The translations under genes and the position numbers were made by a program. A stretch of DNA of 7,211 nt from Planctomycetales bacterium (GTDB taxonomy: Bacteria > 4484-113 > JAFGCY01): the NCBI GenBank assembly GCA_024645305.1, contig JAHEFU010000146.1:1-7211 (forward strand). The letters run 5' to 3'. The notes under the pieces were generated by a model. That model did no database searches. It saw only the letters and a list, made by a program, of their open reading frames with translations, and was not told where the DNA came from. This document shows, piece by piece, positions 1-6,446 of this stretch (positions within the stretch are counted from its first letter, which is position 1; each line of letters opens with the position of its first letter).

Positions 1-33
1 GGCAGAAAGCAGGCGAGTAATCATGTAGCGCAT
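1..33 (-). CDS. N-terminal fragment of an unidentified protein
   Basis: Only the first 11 codons lie in the window, reading MRYMITRLLSA, and the gene runs off the left edge. The start is supported by an excellent Shine-Dalgarno sequence, GAGGAG (complement of 42-47), eight bases before the ATG. A short basic and hydrophobic beginning of this kind is common in inner-membrane proteins; permeases of the DppB/OppB type often begin in a similar way. Eleven residues are far too few to assign a family, so that is only a guess. The gene reads in the same direction as the ArsR operon but lies 273 bases beyond its end and appears to have its own promoter. Confidence 0.6.
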   Translation of the reverse strand, partial: MRYMITRLLSA

Positions 34-106
34 GGCCGATTCTCCTCGGTAATCACCGGTTCAATTCCTGGTCCGTGCCGTGTTCGCCGGACTCCTGGTC
101 AGGGAA

Positions 107-115
107 ATCATATCA
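107..115 (-). promoter_or_regulatory. Possible extended -10 promoter for the left-edge gene
   Basis: On the minus strand the bases read TGATATGAT. This is a TATGAT hexamer (5 of 6 to the TATAAT consensus) preceded by the TGn of an extended -10 element. No convincing -35 is seen at 16-18 bases. Transcription would start near 100, leaving a leader of about 67 bases before the ATG at 33. The call rests on sequence match only. Confidence 0.35.
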
Positions 116-306
116 GAATTGCAGCCGGGGGTTCTTCCCACTCTGGACAAGCCGGGCAGAGTGAAGCGGCAATGATAAACATCTGCACATTCCTGCACTG
201 GTGCCAAGCGTTGAGCGAGGCGGCGCTAAGCAAGCTTTCTTCAGCGTGACCGGGCGTGATTCACTCGCGCCCCAGCGCCGGGCTGCCGGGCGAGGCGGCA
301 GATCAT
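116..306. other. Intergenic stretch without a recognisable gene
   Basis: These roughly 190 bases separate the ArsR stop codon from the promoter of the left-edge gene. Open frames here read through other frames of the neighbouring gene and have no plausible start site. I found no strong hairpin followed by a T run on the minus strand, so the operon terminator is not evident. A ten-base direct repeat, GCGAGGCGGC, occurs at 215-224 and 290-299; in such GC-rich DNA it may be chance. Confidence 0.5.
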
Positions 307-624
307 TCAGTCCTCCACCAGGCGCGCCAGCTCGTCCAGTTTGTCGCTCCAGAATTTCTCGTAGCGCCGGACCCACTGCTGCACCTCGGCCAGCGGCAGG
401 GGCCGGACGTGTTGCCAGCGCTCGCGCCCACGGCTGTGCTCCTCCAGCAGGCCGGCTTCGCGCAGCACCCGCACATGGCGGCTGACGGCGGGTCGGCTGA
501 TCTGCGGGAAGCGCCGGGCGATATCCGTGGCCCGCATCGGGCCGTGCTCCAGCAGGCAGTCCATGATCTCGCGGCGCGTGCCGTCCGCCAGTGCCCGGTA
601 AGTGTTGTCAAGCTGCACGTTCAT
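307..624 (-). CDS. ArsR-family winged helix-turn-helix repressor
   Basis: This 105-residue protein has the size and layout of ArsR/SmtB-type dimeric repressors. The opening YRALADGTRREIMDCLLEHG (residues 9-28) is the typical first helix pair. The recognition region follows at about residues 32-61 and includes ATDIARRF and SRPAVSRHVRVLREAGLL. The wing region carries HSRGRERW. It has a single cysteine (Cys23) and no ELCVCDL-type metal box, so it is probably not a metal sensor. It resembles the ArsR proteins that commonly sit beside SRPBCC/AHSA1 genes. It is the last gene of a four-gene operon; its ATG overlaps the upstream stop (ATGA), and GGAG lies seven bases before the start. By family precedent it probably represses its own operon through the palindrome at 2361-2378; the inducer is unknown. 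Confidence 0.9.
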   Translation of the reverse strand: MNVQLDNTYRALADGTRREIMDCLLEHGPMRATDIARRFPQISRPAVSRHVRVLREAGLLEEHSRGRERWQHVRPLPLAEVQQWVRRYEKFWSDKLDELARLVED

Positions 625-1112
625 GCCTGTGCTCCATCATTGCCTTCCAGGCGCTTAAGGTAGGGTGTCTGCACCCAGCAGTGGTGGTAGACGGAGTAGG
701 CCGGACCGCGGAAGTCAGCCAGTTTCTCGAAGCCACTGTGCACCAGGCGCACGAGTGTGGCATTGCCCTGTGGCTCAAGCGTGATGGCAACTTCCGTCTG
801 TGCCGGCCAGAGCTGGCCGTCCTCATGCAGCACGCGCCAGCTCAGCCTGACAATCCTCGGCGGCTCGATCTCAAGCACACGCCCGTAGACGATCAGCCGC
901 TGGGTCTCGCTGGCGCCGCTCGTGTCAATCAGCAGGCGTCCGCCCGCCCGCGGCTGGAACAGCAGCATGTACATCCAGCGCTGCATGCCCTCAGCCGTGG
1001 CGATGACCTCCCAGATCCGTGCAGGCTCCGCCCGGATGCTGCGCTCCACGCTCACCGTGAACTGCTCGCGTGAGTTGTCAATGTTTCCCGGATATGGCTG
1101 GCCACTGCTCAT
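621..1112 (-). CDS. SRPBCC / AHSA1-like protein (second copy)
   Basis: This 163-residue protein has the SRPBCC (START/Bet v 1-like) pattern. It shows a first beta strand with VERSIRAEPARIWEVIATAEGM-like spacing (about residues 20-41), then FQPRAGGRLLID, a central strand around GRVLEIEPPRIVRLSW, and a late LVRLVHSGFEKLAD segment before the C-terminal helix. These folds hold a hydrophobic ligand pocket; no catalytic function can be named. The start at 1112 is chosen because it overlaps the ankyrin stop (ATGA) and follows a strong Shine-Dalgarno sequence, GGAGGAGGGAG, inside the end of that gene. The reading frame stays open farther upstream, but that part only shadows the ankyrin gene. The C-terminal HSGFE motif is shared with the first gene of the operon, which suggests paralogy, although this copy lacks the same terminal helix sequence. 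Confidence 0.88.
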   Translation of the reverse strand: MSSGQPYPGNIDNSREQFTVSVERSIRAEPARIWEVIATAEGMQRWMYMLLFQPRAGGRLLIDTSGASETQRLIVYGRVLEIEPPRIVRLSWRVLHEDGQLWPAQTEVAITLEPQGNATLVRLVHSGFEKLADFRGPAYSVYHHCWVQTPYLKRLEGNDGAQA

Positions 1113-1888
1113 TGCGTCACTCCCTCCTCCAGCTCCGCAGCGCTCCTGCCCCCCTGCCGCCGCAGGATGGCAATGATCTCCGGATTCTCGCCGCGCTGCA
1201 TGGACCAGTCCAGCGGTGTCTTCTTCTGGCTGATGAAATTCGGGTCCGCGCCCCGACCCAGCATCCACTCGATCATCTGCGGGTGCTGCCAGCCGGCCGC
1301 GCCGCACAGGGCCTGGTCATAGTCCTGTCCACCGCCGTACTGCTCCAGCAGTTCCACCATCGGGATGCTGCCGGAAATCGCCGCATGGAACATCATCGGA
1401 ATGCCGTGGGCCCCCGCCCGGGCGGCCTGGGAGGCATCAGTGTCGAAGAAGCTGCGCGCTGCTTCGGTATGCCCCAGCATCACACTGCAGTGCACCGTGT
1501 AGGGTGCACCGCTGCCCAGCAGGAACTGTGCGATGTCCGGACGGCCCATGTGGCTCGCGGCCTCGATCCCGGCCTCGTCGAAGTCATACAGCCGCGCATT
1601 GACCAGTCGGCTGTCCTGCTTCAGCACATCGCGTGCCTGGTCCAGTCCGAAGTGGCAGGGCAGCACGAAGGAGCGGATCAGCTCCTGGTTGGCGGCCTCC
1701 CACTCGGGATCAACGGCGAAGCTGCCGCCGAGGTCCGCACTGCCCTGTGATTCAAATCGCTGTGTTGCCATCTCACTTTCTCCATTCACATTGCTCCCTG
1801 CGGCGGCCGCCCCACGCAGCCCCCGCAGGGGCAGCGCCAGGACTGACAGACCCGCCAGCCTGAGGAAATCCCGCCGGCTGCCGACCAT
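1109..1888 (-). CDS. Tat-signal ankyrin-repeat protein
   Basis: This 259-residue protein begins with a textbook twin-arginine signal, SRRDFLR at residues 4-10, then a hydrophobic stretch (11-21) and an AAA cleavage-like site near 28-30. The rest, about 77-246, consists of some six degenerate ankyrin repeats. Examples are EAGIEAASHMGRPDIAQFLL (105-124), IPMMFHAAISGSIPMVELL (163-181), ALCGAAGWQHPQMIEWML (193-210) and the last, TPLDWSMQRGENPEIIAIL (224-242). Ankyrin repeats bind proteins; no enzyme domain is present. The start overlaps the preceding stop as TGATG, with only a weak upstream Shine-Dalgarno match, so it is probably translationally coupled. Met40 (at 1771) has a much better site, GGAG eight bases upstream, and would give a 220-residue form without the signal. 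The other operon products look cytoplasmic, so the exported form is unexpected here. Confidence 0.87.
   Translation of the reverse strand: MVGSRRDFLRLAGLSVLALPLRGLRGAAAAGSNVNGESEMATQRFESQGSADLGGSFAVDPEWEAANQELIRSFVLPCHFGLDQARDVLKQDSRLVNARLYDFDEAGIEAASHMGRPDIAQFLLGSGAPYTVHCSVMLGHTEAARSFFDTDASQAARAGAHGIPMMFHAAISGSIPMVELLEQYGGGQDYDQALCGAAGWQHPQMIEWMLGRGADPNFISQKKTPLDWSMQRGENPEIIAILRRQGGRSAAELEEGVTQ
1780..1783 (-). promoter_or_regulatory. Internal Shine-Dalgarno before Met40 of the ankyrin gene
   Basis: On the minus strand GGAG is followed by eight bases (AAAGTGAG) and then ATG at 1771-1769, in frame with the ankyrin gene. This is a better initiation context than the one at the annotated start, and it falls just after the signal peptide. 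It may give a second, cytoplasmic product, or it may be the true start. Confidence 0.45.
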
Positions 1889-2340
1889 CAGGCCTGTTCC
1901 ACTAGCTGCGCCAGCCCGGCCAGCACGTCGCGGCTGGTCCAGCCCGTCACGTAGCCCTGCAGTTCCTCGGCGGCATTCGGCAGCTGCTCGAAACCGCTGT
2001 GTGAGAGCTGCACCCGGCAGCCCCCGTCAGCGGCACTGAGCCGGACCGTGACCGTCGTCGGATGAGGCCAGGCCACGAGCGTGCTGGTGTCGAACTCCTG
2101 CCAGGTGAAGCTGATATGCGCATTCTCCACGAGGGCCGTGATGTTGCCGAACATCAGCCAGCGCGTGCCATCGTGTGTCACATCGAACAGCACCCGGCCG
2201 CCCTCGCGGGCCTCGAAATTCTGCGGCCCCAGCCAGCTTTTCATCCCGGCCTCGCTGGAGATAATGGACCACACGCGCTCCGGCGCTGCCATGATCAGGC
2301 GCTCCAGTTCCACCGACATTGCTTCCTGTTTCATTTCCAT
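1888..2340 (-). CDS. SRPBCC / AHSA1-like protein (first gene of operon)
   Basis: This 150-residue protein has the SRPBCC domain typical of Aha1-C-terminal-like proteins. The first strand and helix carry LIMAAPERVWSIISSEAGMK (residues 15-34), followed by WLGPQNFEAREGGRVLFDV. A central FTWQEFDTSTL segment and the late QLSHSGFEQLP strand precede a C-terminal amphipathic helix with GWTSRDVLAGLAQLVE. These are the family's usual landmarks and the length is normal. A hydrophobic ligand pocket is expected; no specific activity can be inferred. The ATG at 2340 has GGGAG six bases upstream. Met3 and Met8 are alternative starts but lie farther from this site. It is the promoter-proximal gene of the operon and its stop overlaps the ankyrin start as TGATG. 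Confidence 0.9.
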   Translation of the reverse strand: MEMKQEAMSVELERLIMAAPERVWSIISSEAGMKSWLGPQNFEAREGGRVLFDVTHDGTRWLMFGNITALVENAHISFTWQEFDTSTLVAWPHPTTVTVRLSAADGGCRVQLSHSGFEQLPNAAEELQGYVTGWTSRDVLAGLAQLVEQA

Positions 2341-2360
2341 GTCTGCTCCCGATAGTGTTA

Positions 2361-2378
2361 TGTAACCAATATGTTACA
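2361..2378. promoter_or_regulatory. Candidate ArsR operator, TGTAAC-N6-GTTACA
   Basis: A perfect palindrome has six-base arms around a six-base AT-rich centre (CAATAT). It lies 21-38 bases before the first gene of the ArsR operon and covers the putative -10 element of that promoter. Its size and position fit an ArsR-type dimer site blocking RNA polymerase. It is about 130 bases upstream of the rightward gene at 2507, so control of that gene is less likely. Confidence 0.55.
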
Positions 2379-2398
2379 CATATTTGCCGGGATTGCAA
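2371..2398 (-). promoter_or_regulatory. Putative sigma70-type promoter of the SRPBCC-ankyrin-ArsR operon
   Basis: On the minus strand TTGCAA (complement of 2393-2398) and TAACAT (complement of 2371-2376) are separated by 16 bases. Each matches consensus at four of six positions. The -10 lies within the palindrome at 2361-2378, which would allow repression by steric block. Transcription would begin near 2364. Confidence 0.4.
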
Positions 2399-2423
2399 GG
2401 TGATTTCCCTGGAAACTGATATC

Positions 2424-2452
2424 TTGTTCTCGGCTGAGCACAGTGCTAGACT
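2424..2452 (+). promoter_or_regulatory. Putative promoter of the clostripain-like gene
   Basis: TTGTTC (2424-2429) and TAGACT (2447-2452) are 17 bases apart. The -10 is preceded by TGC, giving the extended element TGCTAGACT, which compensates for the weak hexamers. Transcription would begin near 2459, leaving a leader of about 48 bases with GAGGGA (2497-2502) four bases before the ATG at 2507. Confidence 0.4.
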
Positions 2453-2506
2453 GGATTCAGGCAGCTAAGGGATTACTGCTCATTAATACTTCTTTCGAGG
2501 GACAAA

Positions 2507-5443
2507 ATGGGAAGAGCTGGTTGGTTGGGCGGAATCTTTATCACGATGACTCTGGCACTCTGCGCCTGCGGATCAGGCGACCGGAGCGAACTGGCACCGG
2601 CACTGGATGCTGCACTCCAGCCTGGCACGGTACGCGACATCAGCGCGGAACTCAGCCGGCTGGATGCGCTGGCCACTCCGGAAGGAGTTGATGCCGGGGA
2701 GTTCGCAGCGCTGAAGACTGAATTGCGCCGCCTGCTGGAACAGTATGCGGATGGCAAACTCATTTCCGCCGCGCCGGGTGCCGCCCACGGGAAGGTGCGG
2801 GACTTCTCCCTGGCAGCCCAGGGCGATGGCACGGCCCAGCTGGAATGGAGTTACTTCAACCGCGGAGACTATGACCAGAACAGCGAAGTCAACGTGGCGG
2901 ACCTGACGCCTGTCGGCCGCTGGCTGGGTACGAATTCCGGCAGCAGCGACTGGCCGAAGGCCATAGTCTCCGATGGCGACGGCAACAATGAGGTCAATGT
3001 GGCCGACGTGACACCGATCGGGCAGAACTTCCTGATGGTGATCAGCGGCTACCGGGTGCTCAGCGCGGACAGCGCCACGGCATCCAGCTGGACGGTCGTG
3101 CAGGAGGTTCCCTTCGCCGCTGGCAACGTGCCGGAGGGCGAAGCATTCCAGAAATTCAGCCACAACCTCCCGAGCCCGGTCCACGGACTGTGGTACTGCG
3201 TGGCCCCCTTCAACGGTGACGGCCAGGGCGTACCCAGTGAGCCTGTGCAGTACCTCGCTCCCAAGCCCAGGGTGAATTCCATCGCGCCCGGCAGTGCCAC
3301 CGAGGGCAGCACCATCACCCTGGTCGCCAATGTGACGGGCACGGTAGACAGCTGGCTGTGGGCGCTGGGGCCGGGCAGCACGCCCTCCAGCAGTACGCAG
3401 CAGTCCCCTGAAGTCACGCTGGGCGCTTTTGGCAACTACAACATGACCCTCGTGGTCTCCAACCAGTATGGCGAGACCGTCTTCCCCTTCGTGCTGACCG
3501 TCAAGGCCAACCAGCCCCCGCTGGCGGTGCTCAATGTCTCGCCCGCCGAGGGCAACGTCCCGCTCAGCACCGTCCTCGACGCCGGCAGCAGCCTGGATCC
3601 GGATGGTGAGATCGTCAGCTACGAATGGGACTTCGACGGGGACGGGAGCTACGATGCCACCAGCGGTCCGCTGGAGCCCTCCCGCGCGCATACCTACACC
3701 GAGCAGGGTGAGTACAATGCCACGGTGCGCGTCACCGACGACTTCGGCGGCAGCACCACGCAGAGCAAGCCGGTCTCGGTCGGTGCGGCACTCGAGGGCA
3801 AGTGGAACCTGATGCTGTGGATCGCCGCTGACAACAACCTGGCGGACTACGGCGTGGAGGACATCGAGGAACTGGAGCAGTTCGGCAGCGACGAGAATGT
3901 CAACATCCTCGTGGGCTACGACATCGATCCGGACTGGCTGTGGAATCCGGTGGCCGGGACCGACAAGGTGCATTTCATCAAGCTGGTGCAGGACGGCACG
4001 CCCAATTCGATCAACACAGGCGGTGACCCCGCCAACCAGAGCTTTCCGCGCAGCGGCTACAACAGCGCGGACCCTGACAACGTGCGCAACTTCGTCAACT
4101 GGTGCAACACGAACTTCCCGGCGGAGCATTCCTGCCTCGTGCTCTGGGACCACGGCAACGGCTGGCGGCTGGGTGGCAGCGGTGAGCGGCCGGTCAGCAG
4201 CATCGGTCCCCTGCCCGAAGTGACCCGCAGCGTCAACCCGCTAAGTCGTCCGCTCAAGCTGCGCAGCCGTGAGGAACTGCGCAACCAGCGTCCGGCCTGG
4301 TCGCGCGATGCCAGCGGCGTGCTGGCGGATGACAGCGACGGTCCGCTGGACCTGACGAGCAACCAGGCGATCGTGACGGCCCTGGGCGGCCTGCACTTTG
4401 ACATCATTGCCTTCGACGCCTGCAACATGGGCCATGTGGAGAGCCTCTACGAGTACCGCAACCTGGCGGACTGGCTGGTTGCCAGCGAGCTGCTGGTGCC
4501 CGGCCCGGGCTATCCCTACGACCTGTTCATGCAGCACTGGCAGCAGAACTTCCCGGCCAGCGCCGCGGACGTGGGCAGCTTCTTCGTGGACGCGGTGATC
4601 GACGGTTACGGTGCGGACTTCTGGGATGTGAACCACGCGGTGTTCGAGACGGCGAAACTCAGTGCACTGGCCACGAACCTCGCCAGCCTGGCAACGACCG
4701 TGACCGCCAATGCGGAAGCGGAGTCCGCCGGTTTCAAGAATGCGATGAACGCCAGTTTCGAGCCGGAGGCCGGGGATGGCGTGCGCGACCTGCTGGCCTT
4801 CCTTGACAACTACGAGGCCCAGAGCACGAACGGCGCGGTGGATGCGGCGATCGGGCAGGTCCGCGGCAATGTGAATTCCTGCATCAGCTACTTCCGCGAG
4901 TCCAAGTCGCCCAGCTCACGCGGGCTGGGGATCTACCTGCCGAGCGCCGGCTACTTCAGCACCTCCCTGCAGAATGAATATGCCCAGCTGCCCTTCAACG
5001 ACACGACCGGCTGGCTGGAAATGCTCAACGCCCTCGGTATCGAGGGTGGTGGCGGCGGCGGGATCCAGCTGGACTGGGACCCCGGTGACCGCGTGGAAAT
5101 CAGCTGGTCCGGTCCCAGTGACGACATGGACCTCTACATCTACGAGCCCAACGGGGCCTACAGCGCGGCCTGGGAGGGCGGCGGGCTCAGCAGCAGCAAC
5201 CTGACGGCCAGCGGCGACAGCTATGACATCGGCCCCTATGAATGGCTGAAGGCCAAGCCCACGGCGCAGTCCGGTCCGTATGAACTGGACATCGTGTTCT
5301 ACGACAGCCCGGGCTTCCTGCCCGTCAGCGTGCTGGTGCGGCTCTACGACTCCGGCGGGGCCCTGAAGCAGGATATCGGTGTCGCGCTGATGCTGTACCC
5401 CGGCTACTACGAGGAAGGCTACTGCACCCTGACGCTGAACTGA
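2507..5443 (+). CDS. Exported multidomain C11 (clostripain-family) cysteine peptidase with dockerin-like and PKD domains
   Basis: This 978-residue protein begins with a signal peptide ending in LALCAC, so Cys21 is a likely lipid-anchored residue. Residues 119-141 and 155-177 are two dockerin-like EF-hand loops (GDYDQNSEVNVADLTP and SDGDGNNEVNVADVTP). They appear to interrupt an FnIII-like domain spanning about 97-250. PKD-like domains follow at about 253-333 and 335-426; the second has SLDPDGEIVSYEWDFDGDG. The peptidase domain begins near 431 (KWNLMLWIAADNNL). Its catalytic pair is His549 in WDHGNGW and Cys639 in FDACNMG. Asp637 matches the acidic residue that gives C11 enzymes their preference for Arg or Lys. 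GLGIYLPS and GWLEMLNALGI close the domain near 844. After a six-glycine linker comes a C-terminal beta domain with MDLYIYEPNG. Two in-frame stops (TGA, TAA) end the gene. It probably cleaves proteins at the cell surface; its substrate is unknown. Confidence 0.9.
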   Translation: MGRAGWLGGIFITMTLALCACGSGDRSELAPALDAALQPGTVRDISAELSRLDALATPEGVDAGEFAALKTELRRLLEQYADGKLISAAPGAAHGKVRDFSLAAQGDGTAQLEWSYFNRGDYDQNSEVNVADLTPVGRWLGTNSGSSDWPKAIVSDGDGNNEVNVADVTPIGQNFLMVISGYRVLSADSATASSWTVVQEVPFAAGNVPEGEAFQKFSHNLPSPVHGLWYCVAPFNGDGQGVPSEPVQYLAPKPRVNSIAPGSATEGSTITLVANVTGTVDSWLWALGPGSTPSSSTQQSPEVTLGAFGNYNMTLVVSNQYGETVFPFVLTVKANQPPLAVLNVSPAEGNVPLSTVLDAGSSLDPDGEIVSYEWDFDGDGSYDATSGPLEPSRAHTYTEQGEYNATVRVTDDFGGSTTQSKPVSVGAALEGKWNLMLWIAADNNLADYGVEDIEELEQFGSDENVNILVGYDIDPDWLWNPVAGTDKVHFIKLVQDGTPNSINTGGDPANQSFPRSGYNSADPDNVRNFVNWCNTNFPAEHSCLVLWDHGNGWRLGGSGERPVSSIGPLPEVTRSVNPLSRPLKLRSREELRNQRPAWSRDASGVLADDSDGPLDLTSNQAIVTALGGLHFDIIAFDACNMGHVESLYEYRNLADWLVASELLVPGPGYPYDLFMQHWQQNFPASAADVGSFFVDAVIDGYGADFWDVNHAVFETAKLSALATNLASLATTVTANAEAESAGFKNAMNASFEPEAGDGVRDLLAFLDNYEAQSTNGAVDAAIGQVRGNVNSCISYFRESKSPSSRGLGIYLPSAGYFSTSLQNEYAQLPFNDTTGWLEMLNALGIEGGGGGGIQLDWDPGDRVEISWSGPSDDMDLYIYEPNGAYSAAWEGGGLSSSNLTASGDSYDIGPYEWLKAKPTAQSGPYELDIVFYDSPGFLPVSVLVRLYDSGGALKQDIGVALMLYPGYYEEGYCTLTLN

Positions 5444-5497
5444 TAAAACTTGGCAACAGGGTCTGTGCTATCCCAGAGCGATGAGGTGCAATTGAGG

Positions 5498-5510
5498 TAG
5501 CAGTCTGCTA
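5498..5510. repeat. Short perfect inverted repeat at the convergent gene ends
   Basis: TAGCAG-T-CTGCTA is a 13-base palindrome that includes the TAG stop codon of the leftward gene. In RNA it could form only a five-pair stem with a three-base loop, and no T run follows on either strand, so it is a poor terminator. The 64-base gap between the two converging genes (5444-5507) shows no better terminator. Confidence 0.4.
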
Positions 5511-6413
5511 GTTCAGCTGGCGGATGCTGGGCTTGAGGTCCAGCTTGCTTAAGTAGACCTCGTAATTCTCCGGGGAGATGATGTCTCCCTGCTTGCTGAT
5601 CAGGGCCATCAGGCAGCTTTCCAGCACATTCATCCCGAAGCTGCGGCCCTCGATCACCGGCGTGGTGGTGATCAGCCAGCCCAGTCCGCGCTCCCGGAGC
5701 AGGGCCTCGTCCTCCGCCGTGGTGGTGTTCGTGAGGATCACCTTGCCGTCCAGCCGCGGCGGCAGGTTGCGGCGGATGTAGTGGAAGTCGCCGCAGATCC
5801 ACTGGGCCCAGTTGAACAGCTCGCTGTGCTTGGGCTTGTGTACCTTCTGCTTGTCCCCCGTCGGGTAGATCAGCTGGAAGGGCAGGCGCGTGATGATGGG
5901 CGCCACGATGCAGGCGAAGTTGTAGACATGCTGCAGCTTCCTGAGCGGGATGGGGATGTCCAGCGCGAAGATCAGGTCGCCGTAGATGGCCTCACCGCAG
6001 TATTCGCTGATGCCCTCGGCCATCCCCCAGCGATCCACCGCGCTGACCACCAGCGCCTTGCTGCCCTTCAGGGGAGCATCACTGAAGTTCTCCGCCAGCC
6101 AGTCCACCATCTGCCGTTCCAGGGTGAGCTTCAGCCCGCTGCCATCGGCCACTGGCGTGGTTTTGGCCTGGTCGGCCAGGCGCTTGGCATCGCGGATCAT
6201 CCACTTGCGCTTGCGGGCACAGAGCCAGAGGTCAATCCCACCCAGCCCGATGGCGTCCACCTCGCCGTCCAGCTCCGCGATCAGCTGCATGGCGGCGGGG
6301 AAATCGCCGTCCACGCCCTTGCGCACCAGCTCCACTTCCTCGCCGAGAAAAGTGGCGCGGGACTTCTTGTCCCGGGAGCTGGACCCGAGGGAAACTGAAA
6401 CGACACGAAGCAT
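5508..6413 (-). CDS. Conserved protein of the family labelled 'quinate 5-dehydrogenase'
   Basis: This 301-residue protein matches, from memory, a family of about 300 residues found in Firmicutes, Chloroflexi and related bacteria and usually labelled quinate 5-dehydrogenase. Landmarks are VVSVSLGSSSRD (4-15), DGEVDAIGLGGIDL (49-62), the DGSGLK-TLER segment (90-100), VSAVDRWGMAE (123-133), GDLIFALDIPIPLR (145-158), LPFQLIYPTG (177-186), CGDFHYIRRNLP (207-218), ILTNTTT (226-232) and TTTPVIEGRSFGMNV (249-263). I see no GxGxxG or GAGG dinucleotide-binding motif of the shikimate/quinate dehydrogenases, and no shikimate or quinate gene is nearby, so the label should be treated as unproven. There is no signal peptide; it is probably cytoplasmic. 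No Shine-Dalgarno sequence precedes the ATG, but a perfect TATAAT lies seven bases upstream. Confidence 0.85.
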   Translation of the reverse strand: MLRVVSVSLGSSSRDKKSRATFLGEEVELVRKGVDGDFPAAMQLIAELDGEVDAIGLGGIDLWLCARKRKWMIRDAKRLADQAKTTPVADGSGLKLTLERQMVDWLAENFSDAPLKGSKALVVSAVDRWGMAEGISEYCGEAIYGDLIFALDIPIPLRKLQHVYNFACIVAPIITRLPFQLIYPTGDKQKVHKPKHSELFNWAQWICGDFHYIRRNLPPRLDGKVILTNTTTAEDEALLRERGLGWLITTTPVIEGRSFGMNVLESCLMALISKQGDIISPENYEVYLSKLDLKPSIRQLN

Positions 6414-6420
6414 CGCTGCG

Positions 6421-6426
6421 ATTATA
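6421..6426 (-). promoter_or_regulatory. Consensus -10 (TATAAT), likely leaderless start of the 6413 gene
   Basis: The minus strand reads TATAAT, then seven bases (CGCAGCG), then ATG. Transcription would start one base before or at the ATG, so the mRNA would be leaderless. No -35 consensus is found at the usual spacing. Confidence 0.55.
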
Positions 6427-6446
6427 GACCCAAATCAGTTGGCCGG

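Noticed and set aside
218..240. Possible terminator hairpin around GCTAAGCAAGCTTTCTTCAGC
   Set aside because: The arms pair only with several mismatches and no T run follows on the operon strand.
256..663. Plus-strand open frame of 135 codons
   Set aside because: It is antisense to the ArsR gene, and the helix-turn-helix reading on the other strand is unmistakable.
1113..1307. Upstream extension of the second SRPBCC gene to an ATG at 1307
   Set aside because: This part only shadows the ankyrin gene in another frame. The ATG at 1112 has a strong Shine-Dalgarno and a stop/start overlap, and the SRPBCC domain begins after it.
1070..1750. Plus-strand open frame of 226 codons
   Set aside because: It is antisense to the ankyrin gene, shows no domain, and is explained by GC bias.
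2573..4153. Long open frame of 526 codons on the minus strand
   Set aside because: It lies wholly antisense to the clostripain-like gene, whose domains and catalytic motifs are clear. Long antisense frames are expected in GC-rich coding DNA. The translation is low-complexity and rich in Val, Arg and His, with no recognisable domain.
5781..6398. Plus-strand open frame of 205 codons
   Set aside because: It is antisense to the conserved 301-residue protein. Its sequence has no family landmarks, while the opposite strand is richly patterned.
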